DNA of 64,000 nt, taken from contig CM050654.1 of NCBI GenBank assembly GCA_027574665.1, positions 33,561,722 through 33,625,721 on the forward strand. The letters run 5' to 3'. Below are positions 50,216-60,955 of the stretch, one piece after another. The stretch's first letter is position 1; every line of letters starts with the position of its first letter. The DNA comes from Rhynochetos jubatus (Eukaryota > Chordata > Aves > Eurypygiformes > Rhynochetidae). A model generated the notes under the pieces. The model made no database searches. It saw only the letters and a program-made list of their open reading frames with translations, and had not been told where the DNA came from. A program made the position numbers and the translations under genes.

Positions 50216-50268
50216 GGGTTTTGTTGTGGTGGGGTTTTTTGTTGTTTTGTTGTTTTTTTTTTTTTTTT
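50216..50268. repeat. G/T-only tract with a 16-base T run
   Basis: The plus strand has only G and T for 53 bases: GGGTTTTGTTGTGGTGGGG, then T-runs broken by single G, ending in 16 consecutive T (50253-50268). Layout and the GGTGGGGTTT lead match the tract at 4474-4557. Confidence 0.85.
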
Positions 50269-51007
50269 AAATCTCTGGTGTCTGTTTTGCCCTCTTTGCA
50301 CCTGGGCCAGAGTGGTTTATAACTCTGTCTCCCAAATACAGGCTACAGGCAAGGCAGAAGACAGACCTGAAAATCACTTCCTGCAAACTACCTCAGGCTA
50401 CTGCTGACGATACAGCCTAATGAGATGACCAAAAACTTTCTTAACTGAGGACTATACCTTACTCAAAGTAAACAGGAGATGAATTTGGCTAGCAGGGAAT
50501 AGTAAGTGCTGGAGGCAGAGTTATAAATATTTTTTCCCCCCTTTTTTTTAGCTTCAGATTTGATTTAGAGTCTTGTAAATGTCTTTTCCTTTTAGAAATA
50601 CAAGTACGCTCCCATACTGAAAATAGAAAAGCCATTTAGTGTGCTGTCTTGCTCAGCTATAAATATTCATCAAAACCATCATCTTCCTCTCTTTATTTCT
50701 CTTGCTTCTCATAGTCTACTGACAGACAAATGGTTCGTCCCTCCTCTTAAGTCTTATCTGCCTCCTCTGTGCACTAGAGTCAAAAGATAAGATTTAGTAT
50801 CACAGTTGCATAATAATATAATAAACAGACCTTGGAGAAGAAGAAATGCTAAAATATTGCTGAGAATGAGAAACCAATGGAGCTGCTCGTAAAAAGAAAA
50901 TCAGCTTGGGAGCTCTGAGGAGCAATATGGACTGAAGGTAATAGAGCTTCTGAATATTACCTGAGCACACTCTCAAACAGCTGATGATCCCCCAGAATCA
51001 TAATCCT
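50269..51007. other. non-coding DNA upstream of CR1
   Basis: Includes a C/T-rich patch near 50530-50550. No gene, no target-site duplication that I can pair with the far end of the CR1, and no sign of an intact CR1 5' part. Confidence 0.7.
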
Positions 51008-51496
51008 TCAACACTAGAAGGATATAGACTGGTTGGAGCACGTCCACAGGAGGGCCATGAAGATACTCAGAGGACTGGACCACCTCTCCTTTGAAGAAAG
51101 GTGGAGAGAGTTGGGCTTGTTCAGCCTGGAGAAAAGAAGGCTCTGAGGAGACCTTATAACACCTTCCAGTGCCTGAAGGGGGATGACAAGGAAGCTGGGG
51201 GGAGGCTTTTTACAAGGGCCTATAGTGACAGGACAAGGGGTAACAGGTTTAAATTGAAAGCGGGGAGATTTAGATTAGATGTCAGGAAGAAATTCTTCCC
51301 AGAGAGGGTGGTGAGGCACTGGAACAGGTTTCCCAGAGAAGCTGTGGATGCCCCGTGCCTGGAAGTGTTCAAGGACAGTCTGGACGAGGCTTGGAGCAAC
51401 CTGGTCTAGTGGAGGGTGTCCCTGCCCATGGCAGGGGGTTGGAACTAGGTTATCGTTAAGGTCCCTTCCAACCCAAATGGTTCTGTGACTCTATGA
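51008..51496 (+). mobile_element. 5'-truncated CR1 LINE, bird type
   Basis: From AGAAGGATATAGACTGGTTG at the left, the sequence follows the last roughly 490 bases of avian CR1. It runs through GGAGGGCCATGAAGATACTC, GGGCTTGTTCAGCCTGGAG, a CTTTTTACAAGGGCC block, AGGACAAGGGGTAACAGG, AGAAATTCTTCCCAGAGAGG, GAGGCACTGGAACAGG and AACCTGGTCTAGTGGAGGG. The 3' end has CCCTGCCCATGGCAGGGG (a perfect hairpin), TTGGAACTAGG, GGTCCCTTCCAACCC, then two imperfect 8-base repeats TTCTGTGA and CTCTATGA. There is no poly(A), as expected for CR1. Truncation at the 5' end is usual for this family. It is the youngest repeat in the window. Confidence 0.93.
51102..51409 (+). pseudogene. C-terminal end of CR1 reverse-transcriptase ORF, inactivated
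   Basis: Two frames carry the CR1 ORF2 C-terminus. From 51102 the frame reads [14 protein letters not shown] and hits a TGA at 51144-51146, where I expect CGG. The CTCCGGG-to-CTCTGAG change fits CpG decay. Near 51155-51165 one base appears to be missing, and the downstream frame then runs to the natural TAG at 51407-51409. This frame carries Thr-Phe-Gln-Cys-Leu-Lys-Gly, Arg-Phe-Arg-Leu-Asp-Val-Arg-Lys-Lys-Phe-Phe, Val-Val-Arg-His-Trp-Asn-Arg-Phe-Pro-Arg-Glu and Leu-Ser/Asn-Asn-Leu-Val-type ends typical of CR1. Endonuclease and catalytic RT parts are absent through 5' truncation, so there is no activity. Confidence 0.9.
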
Positions 51497-53439
51497 AAAC
51501 AGGAGTTCTTAAGTTTGTCCAGTTAAGGGAATTATTTTTGCAACCCACAGACTACTCAGCCTGTATCACTTTCCTCAAATTAGACCTTACCATTGGCAGT
51601 TTATCCAGTGGTGTGGATTAAAGGAAATTCTTGGGTCATGAATCCCTAGGATCACTGTGATGTCACACCAAAGTCCGTCAACATAGCAGCACATCTTTGA
51701 TAGAAACTCTTGCTTAAATATATGGAAAATAAAAGCTTTCTGCACTTATCTCCACTGTGCATGGCTTTTTTGAGCGAGAGCATGACCACTAAGGTGTTGG
51801 TCTTCAAACACACGTGAACCAGCATGCCCTCTGCGATCCCAGCAGCAGGTCTGTGTCTTGGTGACACTGACTGCAGCAGAGCATTTGCAATTTCACCTGT
51901 ATTTTCACCCGTACAGCATCCTGAAAGAGTGCAACTGCTGGTATTAGTGGGGACTGTTAGTGTAATTTACAGTATGCAGGATTAAACAGACTGTCCAAGC
52001 ATACAAACTGTATCAAAACAAGGTTTCTCAATAACCAGATACACTCCCCATCTTCCTCTGCTTTTGCCTGAAATATGAACCTCCATTACTTTATTTGTTC
52101 GTGCAGTATCCTTTCATCCTCGGGACTGCATTGCAGCAGGTTAAAGAGGAATCGCATAAAATCAAGACATACGATAGTGTCAATAGACACTTCAGATTTG
52201 ACATACCAACACAGTGCAAGGCTTGCTTCCCCTACCCAGGACCTTAGCTAGCTGCTGGAGGACAGGACAGCTCTGCTCAAGATTTTTGCCTCTGTTTCAC
52301 TTCAGCCATGACCTCAGGGGTTGGTATCTGTCATAAAATACTCTGTGCTGTTTTGTTGATTAAACAGTGGAAGCCCAAACACCAGTTTTTAACCCCCTGA
52401 AGTTTCACTTGTGATCTATACTTCACACTCAGGGCACAGACTACCTCTCGCTACATGTGGTCCCCAAGTACTGCAGAAGAAAGCCAAAATGTTTTCAAAC
52501 ACAGACAAAGCTTTACTTAACACAATATTATCAGCATAAGCAACACTCTGTAAAACACACCATAATTAATCACCAGTATTAGCTAGAGATAAGCATAAAC
52601 TGCAGACTACAAGACTGAACTAAGCTGAAGTCCAAGTACCTTTAGGTGTCTGATTACAGTTCAGGCTTTATTAGAAAGTTAAACAGAAATAATCACACTT
52701 TGGGCTTCCAAAGCACATGCCATGGCTGCTCAGGGCTTCAGAAATGTGTAGAAGAAAGTAATCTGCACAAGTGTCAATATGATAAAATTAATGGTTTTTT
52801 CACCCACAGATGAAAAAAAAATCCATTAAAAGTAAGAACTATTTACTGGTATTTAGAAGTAATACGTATAAAAACACTGCAGAAAGAGAAGTATATGGTC
52901 AGTCTTTAAAGCTTGCAAGAGCCTTCCAAAACTTTGCATCCTTCCAATACATAAATGGCTCATTTAAAGTAATTAAAATCTACGTGTACATTAACTTTCA
53001 GGCAAGAATTTTCTCTCTCAGAACACAGATGATTTTGACACGCTAGCTCATTCCTTATAAATTGTAACTGGTATTTTATTTGGAAAGATTAAAGACAGAT
53101 TTCATTAGTAACAAAACCAGGAAAAATGAAATTAAAATGTATTACATTAAAATGTGTAAAAATAAGAGTCTTCTTTGTAAATAACCCGCAATTTTTAATT
53201 TACTGGGACTAGAGGATGAGGGCATAAGTTTTATATTTTTTATTACAGTTTTCTTTCAAGATTATTATAGTTCTTTTGCTAGTTCCTTGCTTTCAGAGCA
53301 TCTTCAGTATGATTGGGTGGGGAAAACAAAGGAATAAACCTTATCAGCTATTTAAGCTGATATCTCGCCCTACCACTGAGGAGATATTTTGATGATACAG
53401 TTTTCATTACTAAAATGCTATAGTATAATAAATTAATTC
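51497..53439. other. non-coding DNA, nothing recognised
   Basis: AT-rich sequence without gene or repeat signals I can support. The 78-codon frame at 52810-53046 is Lys/Asn-rich, as expected of AT-rich DNA. Confidence 0.7.
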
Positions 53440-54760
53440 AATGTTGTGCACTTATCTATTAGACACATTACTACAGAAAAATAAAAATGTTAATTATTCA
53501 TTATCATCTCTCCGATTATTTGTTGTGGCTGATAATTACATTGAATGTATTTTATATCAGTAATAACCTTCTGTCTACATTTACAACATATCATATCTGG
53601 GGGGCTTGTCAAGCCTTTTCCCAAAGCCTTTCCTTTATTAAGACACAGACCTCATGAGTACATAACCTTTATGTTGAAGGCTGATTTTCTTCTTTCATAT
53701 AAAGAACAAATATTATAGATTAATTAATCCAATGTGATTATAATTTAATCACCCTTCTTCGGCAGTCACAAGGGACTTTGTTATTATTCAGCGGCTCATT
53801 CATATTGTTATGGAGAATAAATGCAGTCATAAAAATATTTGTGTGTCACTTAATTCATACAACTGAACAAAACTCAAGATCAGTAAACAAACCCCATTGT
53901 TTCATCATAGAAGCTTTGTGGTCTCACCAGCTCTTACTTTCCACCTCTTGACTGTTTGCATCTGTACAAAGTCTTTTGCTGTAGAGCCTCCATTTCCAGA
54001 CTAACACACGCTGTTCCCTTTCCAAACAATTAACTTGATTTTTATGAGGCTGACCGAAAATTGAGGTGTGGATCCTGTGCACACCTGACCAAATGCTGCT
54101 TGCCCCAGCCCATTATTAAAGCAATGACTTATGCATTCCACTCATGTCTAGCCTATTCCACTTGATTTTATTGTCAGTGAAAATGATTACTTATTACTCT
54201 GACTTCTCTAACATTTGCTTTTATGCCATTTCCTTAAAGTGTAGCCTAGGCCATATTCGTATCACCATGGAAATCCTTTTGGATTATTTCTATCTCAAAT
54301 TCTATGAGCCCTTTGAAGGCTGAATCCTCTCAACATTTATTTTAGAAGAACAGGGGCAGGGGGGGAAGAAATTTCTTTTCATGAGACCTTTGAACAAAGT
54401 GTAATTTGAAAGTGTGAATGAAACTACTGTTTAATAAAAAAAATGAACAGTTGAGCTACTTGGCCTTGGGACAATGTTGTTTAATTAAATTAATCAATTC
54501 TAATTTTTTACTGAACTTTGAGAAACTAAGGTAATAATTCATAAACGCACTAGATGGAAGCAAAAGTTATGAGATCCAATCCTGATGTGTCTTCTGTCAC
54601 ATTTAGGAAGCTTTAGTAAGTGCACTGTTCAGACATTGCAATGTCATTGTAATTCTATATAAAAATAAGTAAAACTACCATATAGAAAGCAAATAAAGTT
54701 AAAATAAATATTACTAGTCCAAATTAATTGATCAATAAAGCAATCAGATAATTCAGAATG
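53440..54760. promoter_or_regulatory. candidate conserved non-coding (enhancer) block
   Basis: A 1.3 kb, very AT-rich stretch unusually dense in transcription-factor cores. Examples are GATTAATTAATCC (about 53718), TATAATTTAATCACCC, GGACTTTGTTATTATT (SOX/TCF-like AACAAAG on the minus strand, 53776-53782), CATATTGTTATGGAG (SOX-like) and TTTAATTAAATTAATC (about 54480). CTTTGAACAAAG (54388-54399) has CTTTG and CAAAG arms in inverted orientation. The complex, non-repetitive AT-rich texture resembles vertebrate conserved non-coding elements. Conservation has not been tested and the borders are arbitrary. AT-richness alone gives many homeodomain cores, so this is an inference. Confidence 0.3.
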
Positions 54761-55250
54761 GAGGTTAAATGCACAAGAAACAAACAGCTAAAATAATTTT
54801 ATGATATGACATGAAGAAAGCAATACCTTCCACAGATTCAAGACTATTGGTCTTATGGCTGGTTAATGGTAAGGATCAAGTATTTTTAAAGGAAATAAGT
54901 TTTAATTAGACCACATGAATTTGTACACTGGACATTTCAAATCTGTTTTTCCTTTCTTTCAAAACTGTACTTTTTCCAACCTGAATTTCCCATCTACAGT
55001 CTTGTCTTGTGCTACCATGAAAATCCAGGCAACTCTGGATGCGAGAAATGTATATTGTTTTAAACGTAGTTCTGCTGCTTGTTTCAGAAAATGCTTATGT
55101 AGGAGAGTTTAGGTACAGCTGGTTATGTTAGAGGTTGTTGAATTCAGTTGCCCAACAAGGGCGAGGCTGCCAGAGCTCCATGCTTAAGCTTGTTTCTCCC
55201 CAAACCACATAGATCCTGGATGCTGCCTCATAGACAAAGCATTATTCCAT

Positions 55251-55290
55251 ACCACCCTTCCCCACTCCCCCCACCCTTTTTTTTTTTTCT
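55251..55290. repeat. C-rich then T-rich polypyrimidine tract
   Basis: ACCACCCTTCCCCACTCCCC, then CCACCC and a run of T ending in CT. Only three or four A interrupt it. Confidence 0.8.
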
Positions 55291-56221
55291 AAGGCACTGA
55301 AGTTCTTTAAGCCAGTGAAAGGGACTTACAGGCATAGAAACAGTGGACAAGAATTTTCATATGGTGGAAATTTCTTAGGTACAAACTGATTTTTCCTTCA
55401 TTTTTCTTCTCTGCTAGTGGGATACCTGTGTGAGCCGTCAAGGAGCTAGGACTTGATAATTCAAGGCTTGGGTGAAGAACATAGAAAGTAGAGCAACTGT
55501 GGCTTGAGACTTTCCAAGCTCTTCACTGCCTCAATATGGAAGTTACATGGGTGGTCCTCCTTCTTCTGCTCTATCCCAAGCACTGGGATCAGCCAAAAAG
55601 CATTTCTGCTATTGCTCCTGAGGTTTAAGGCACACACTACCAGATTAGATGAGCAGTTTTTGCACAACCAGTTACACAGGTATCCTGAATACCAAACTAT
55701 AACTTAAGTGAACTAAGCTGATCTCAGATCACGTATGATATGCAAAAATTATGTTTATGAAAACCTTCCAGACATCATCAGAAGTGAGCGATAAACCGAG
55801 ATGGGAAAGGAGCCAAGTTGGAAAGATCAGAAGACAGCATCTGTGGAAAAGCAAGATTATTATGTTCAAGTGTTGAACAGACAAGACTTCCTTGACATGG
55901 GTGTACTACTGAAGACAGATGTTCACATCTCCTATGAAAACTCTGTAGTGACCTTTCTTTGCAGAATTTTGTGACAGATTTTGGAATATTGAACAAGAGT
56001 GCAATAACATGTCCTTGAACTAGTACTTCAGTTGGTGCATAAAGAATTGCAGTAAGAACCATCCTTCTCCTGTCCTTCTAATGTTTGCTTCTTTATGTCT
56101 TTAACACAATCAATAGTCTCTTTTTTGCCACATACAGATCCAGACCTGCTGCAATTTCTGGCAATGTTCACCAGCTTCTTTTAAACACAGGTTGTAAAGG
56201 TAAAACACCAGCCTTACGTCC

Positions 56222-56248
56222 TGGGTTTGGGTATCAACCCCAAACCCA
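56222..56248. other. perfect 10-bp inverted repeat (hairpin)
   Basis: TGGGTTTGGG (56222-56231) and CCCAAACCCA (56239-56248) are exact reverse complements, separated by the 7-base loop TATCAAC. The arms do not extend further. No longer foldback typical of a miRNA precursor is visible, so no function is claimed. Confidence 0.8.
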
Positions 56249-57411
56249 ACCGCAGATCCCAAACAGGTTTGTTAATTCAGCAGCTCAACATAACATATAC
56301 TCTTCGTTTAGTTACTATCTTTGCACACTGGCTATCTGGGCAGAAAACATGGTTATTTATGTAACACTAACAATACAATAACGACTTCATAGTCCACCCA
56401 TAATTGTCCTACATAGTTCTACAAACACAGTAAGAAAAATTTCTTCACCTCAAAGACCTTATAGTACTAGACATGACGGTCTAGTTGGTCGATGTGTCAA
56501 TTATCTCTTTATCTTTTTCCCTTAATATCTAATCTGCAACATGAATACAAAACTTCTGTACTGAAAAATCAAAGTCAAACCTGTAGATTCATATTTCAGT
56601 GCATAATTCTAAGTACTTGTGCAAGTTAATTTCACCAAGTTATTCCCTTTTGAATAGGGATGCACATTGTCATTGAAAAGCACTTTGGTCCAAGCACCAG
56701 GAGAAATGGATCTATCTGTGAAACTGAGAACTGCGAGCATGCAAGCCAAGGAAAGTATCTTACGTGTGGGAAAACTGAAACCCACATCTTACATAACTCT
56801 ATTGTCCTTCGTACCCCTCCCTTTCCTTCTGTTCTTCAGCCACATCCACTGACACACCTGTGCTTAGGATGCGGATTGTACACTCTTTGGGATAGATTTC
56901 ATTGCCTTCAGTGAAGCTGCATCACGTGCTTTGGTGGTATGCTAAATCAGTAGTTTTACTGTGCTAAGAATTAAGAGATCGTTTACTGACAATGAACTGA
57001 GGCTTTTTGCTTTAATTCATGCTACAATGGTACATGAAGACACTTTATGGGCTCCCAGTGCTCTGCCAGGGCACCACAGCAGAGGAATCTGGATTCAGAT
57101 GCTTATTTTCTTAACCATTAGCATCATCACCTGTTTTCCCATCCTAGTGCTGACCCAGCCCAGCCTCGTTTAGCGTCTGCAGCCTGACAAGATCACAGCT
57201 TGGGAAGATATGGCTGTAAGGAAAGTTGTGTTGCTTTTCAAGTATAGCTTCTTTTAAACCACCAGCCTGAGAAATGTTTGCTGGCAAACATGTTTACACA
57301 GCTCTCCCCTTTCTCAACATAAAAGGGAAGCTATTGCAGTGGTACAAAAAAGAATGGTAAAAGTGAGGTCCCCATGAACACAAGTGGTGGCCATTGTAAT
57401 AAGTGTTTTGC

Positions 57412-57480
57412 AGTTACAGAGCCTTTCATCTAAGGACTTCAAATTCCTTGCAAAGATTGATTAATTAAGGCTCACGGTGA
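57412..57480 (+). repeat. possible MIR/CORE-SINE-like relic, sense orientation
   Basis: CAGAGCCTTTCATCTAAGGA, CTTCAAATTCCTTGCAAAGA, TTGATTAATTAAGGCTCAC. This parallels the sauropsid MIR-like block CGCCTTTCATCCAAGGATCTCAAAGCGCTTTACAAACATTAATTAAGCCTCACA, although the following ACAACACCCCTGTGAGG part is not preserved. The similarity is convincing in order, but the piece is short. Confidence 0.45.
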
Positions 57481-59883
57481 GAGTTCTGTGAATCATCAAA
57501 CCACAAGAATTTCACACCTCACTGACTTGCAACTCAGAGAAGCTCTTGATGAACATGAGCTAAGTTTCATGAGACTTGAGGGAACCTAGATCAACTCCAG
57601 TGGGTTGGCGCTGAAGTAATTTTTAAGATGTGTAAATTTAAAGGGAAGCCAGGTGAGCAATCCAGAGTGCTTTAAGAAGCACAGTGAGTGATCCTTGGAT
57701 AAAACCTCCTCCTGGAGACTGAAACCACTACACTCTTGAAGTTGGTAAGGTGCTGGCAAAATCAGTAGTGTACTCTCATTTACTTACACTAAAAAAAGCT
57801 GAGTCTTATTTAATTGGTACTTATATTACATCAATGTAGAGTTGTATGTCACTTCCCCTCCTTTTTGCAGCACTTGTAGCCATTGTCCTTGACCCAAAGC
57901 AGTATGAGACCAAAGAGGGCCCCAGTAATGGGCCAGTCTCTCTCCTGCACGTTGGATGACTTGCACAGCATCTGAGGCCTCCCAGTAGCTCTCCCATCAG
58001 CCCATTCCTTCCCACTGGCACCATTGCATCACCTCTCTTGTTGTGCACCTCTCTGGAAGCTATTAATTTCATTTTCAAGAACATTTACAGGATTATAACT
58101 ACAGACATTTAAAATCCTGATTAGTATTTTCTGTGTCTTAAGCCTTGTTGTAAAATATTCCTTGGTCATGCACAGCTTATAAAACATTTTTTATACATAA
58201 GAATGTAGGCGCCTATATTTTTAGTTAAAAATAATGATTTGGTTAGTCATATTTTACAGTTGCTAATTACTCTACAAATGCCATAACCTGTCTGAATGGT
58301 AACTGCTCAATAAAAGGTTTTGTTCTGTTTAAGAGATGCTAAGTAATGCAGTGTAATACTACATGCGTCAGGCCAATGTATTACTAAGTATAATATTCAT
58401 TTCTTAAATGTGAAATACATATTCACTTCTTTCTTTCTGTTGTTGTTGGCTGTGCAGATCAATTTCATTTAAAAGTAAAATCTTTGATTTTCTCCAAACT
58501 CTAAGCTTTCTCTACTGTTTATTTGGGTGTAAATTGAGCATAACTGTAGAAATTATGGTGTGAAAGGACCATTGGTCTTCTTGCTGATCTTAATGACAAT
58601 ACAGTGACCTGTTGGAATACCAAAAGAATGGTAACTAAGTGAAATCTGTTTAACTCCTTTGATTAAGATCTTTTCTGGCATATATCTGGCACAGTCACAT
58701 ACTTTGCATACATACACAGGAAATGTGTTTGGCTCCACATTACTCTACTGAAGATTTGCAGAGAAATGCAAAACGTGCTTGTTCATCCATCACTTCATCT
58801 TCTTTTCATTTATGAACTCACTAAACGTGCTGAAAATGGTTGATGTTGGTAGCACAAAGCATATTGTAGCTTGGGCACTCTGCACTTCTTTAGAAGCTGC
58901 TCTCTCCCAGATGAGCCCAGCCTACCTGGCCCCAAGTTAGCTTTGTGATATTCCCCCAAGCCCAGAAGCAAGACCCTATCCACAGCCCCTTCCCTGTTAG
59001 CACCACAGATCAGGTTCAGGAGGTGGTCACAGCCAGCTGGCTGAATTATCCACTGTGGCTACTCTTCCCATTCTCCTCTGGTTTCTTTTGTTTGGCCTTC
59101 ATTGACCCTTTGGACAATCCTTCAGATCTTGCTCTCCAGACACTTCTTTGGTTGCCTTCTCCTGCAGGGAACCTCAGCAACAAAACAGGAATTGTAGCTG
59201 CTATAGCAGCAGTTCATCAGCTGAATAGAGGTATCAGATTAGATTATCATCTATCAGCGGAGGCTCTGTGTCTTCATGGACAGAGAACTGGACAAAAGGG
59301 TGTTTCCCTCCTACCCATCACTGGTCAACTGGCTGAATTCAGGCAAATGACCTCAGCCTCCAGTGGTCCAGCTTCCCAACATGAATACAGGAATTTGATC
59401 ATCCCTTTGTACAGATCACTAAAAGTTACAATGAAAAGCTCTATATGTGGTTAATTATAGCAGGACTCAAGAGGTAGGAAACTTTAACTGTTGTAGAAAG
59501 CTTTAGCAAATAGTGCATTACAGGTAAAGATGTGATTTTTCCTACACTCCAGAATACAGAAAGATTTTAAAAATAATTTTCATTCAGGAGAGTTGAGCAA
59601 GCAGTGATAATAGTGAAACAAAGTCATAAATTACTGTGTGACTCACATATAAGCCATTTTCAAGACATTAAGAAGTACAAAAGCAATAGCACAAGAAAAG
59701 AAAGTTGTAGTAACAGAATGAAGAAGGAAAAAACCCACCAAACTCTTAAGACAGCAGGCCATTTTGGGAACCATAACTCTTAAAAGCAGCCCTACCCAGT
59801 AAACTAAATTTTCCAAGGAGGTTGCAAATTTTTGCTCCATGAGTTCAAATCATTTGTGAAATTCAACTATCATCTACTTATCG

Positions 59884-59908
59884 CCAGCAGACCAGCCAGG
59901 TCTGCTGG
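59884..59908. other. perfect 10-bp inverted repeat (hairpin)
   Basis: CCAGCAGACC (59884-59893) and GGTCTGCTGG (59899-59908) are exact reverse complements around the 5-base loop AGCCA. This gives a GC-rich stem unusual for the AT-rich surroundings. The arms stop abruptly on both sides, so it is not an obvious miRNA precursor. Confidence 0.8.
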
Positions 59909-60887
59909 GGATATCCAGCCAGGAAAGTCGACTGCCCCAGCTTTACTTCCTAGCATTATTAAGAGCCTTTGTCAAAACAGATTCTGATGTTTCAAGAGCT
60001 CCAGCTCAGGTAACAGGTCTCAAACTTGCCAAGAAGCAGTTGCACTGGAATCATTTGTACTACTGTGAGCAGCGTTAGCAAACATGGAGGAAAGGGGATA
60101 TTTTACATTATTAAGGCAGAAGACAAAGGGATTGTTGATCATAGTAAGAAAATCATGCATGTAGAAATGATTACTTTGTCTATATTTCCTCTTAGGCAAT
60201 AGCTGATGCAGAGACAATCTGATATTTGCAAGATACAAGGCAGATATTCAATTTAATTAAAATAAATATTCCCAAAAAGATATCAAAAGCCAAGCGAGGT
60301 CCCCATTCAGATAGATAACTGTATTCCTTTGTTAATAAGGTCCATGATTTAGGGCCTCAGAAGAGGGAATTAACTTCTTATCATAGGATAATTTTTCTCT
60401 ACTTACTGCTATCAACTATGAGATATAAAACCAAACTCTCTAAGGTGACAGAATTAATAATTTTTGAAATAAGGTATTTTGAATGTTTGCTGAAAACAAA
60501 CCTTATGAAAGATTCTCAGTGGGTGGTGGCTGTAATGATTTAAAGAAGGCATTTCCAAAACTGTTTTTCTGAATATTGTTGTCCCCAGTTTTTAGCCCTT
60601 GGAGTTGTCGTGCAGGCAGGGGGATCCAGCTGGTCCCCTACCTCCTTGGTCCCCAGACCAGACCACAAACTGGGAGCATGTGGTGAAGTTACTTATATAA
60701 GTAAGAGATTATTTACATAAATAAATTATAAGGAGACACCCTTTGCAGCTGTGACAAATGTGGAGAGTAACAATAACTTTGTGCTATTAAATACAGCCAC
60801 TGAAAATAGCTAGGAATGAATATTCCCTCAGCACAGATGTGATTTTCCTAAAAACACAGCAAACCCACAGTTCTGTGGAGTCAAATC

Positions 60888-60955
60888 CATGGCTGGTGTA
60901 AGTCAAGATAGCCCCTGGACTGCAAATGGAGTTTACACACAATTTACACCAGATG
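60888..60955. repeat. relic of a palindromic dispersed repeat (CTGGTGTAA / TTACACCAG type)
   Basis: ATGGCTGGTGTAAGTCAAGA, TAGCCCCTGGACTGCAAATG, GAGTTTACACACAATTTACACCAGATG. The outer CTGGTGTAA and TTTACACCAG arms are inverted, and the inner TAGCCCCTGGACTGCAAATGGAG stands where the family has TAGCTCCATTGACTTCAATGGAG. Together with 32521 and 41461 this makes three possible copies. Confidence 0.5.

Larger units (their letters stand above)
54761..57411. other. non-coding DNA with a hairpin and C/T tract
   Basis: Holds the polypyrimidine tract at 55251-55290 and the perfect hairpin at 56222-56248. Frames of 84-98 codons (55778-56062, 56085-56381, 56660-56914) have no domains. Nothing else is recognised. 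Confidence 0.65.

Noticed and set aside
58945..59454. 169-codon plus-strand open frame
   Set aside because: Opens at GTG, the first Met is near residue 131, no domain is seen, and composition is like translated non-coding DNA.
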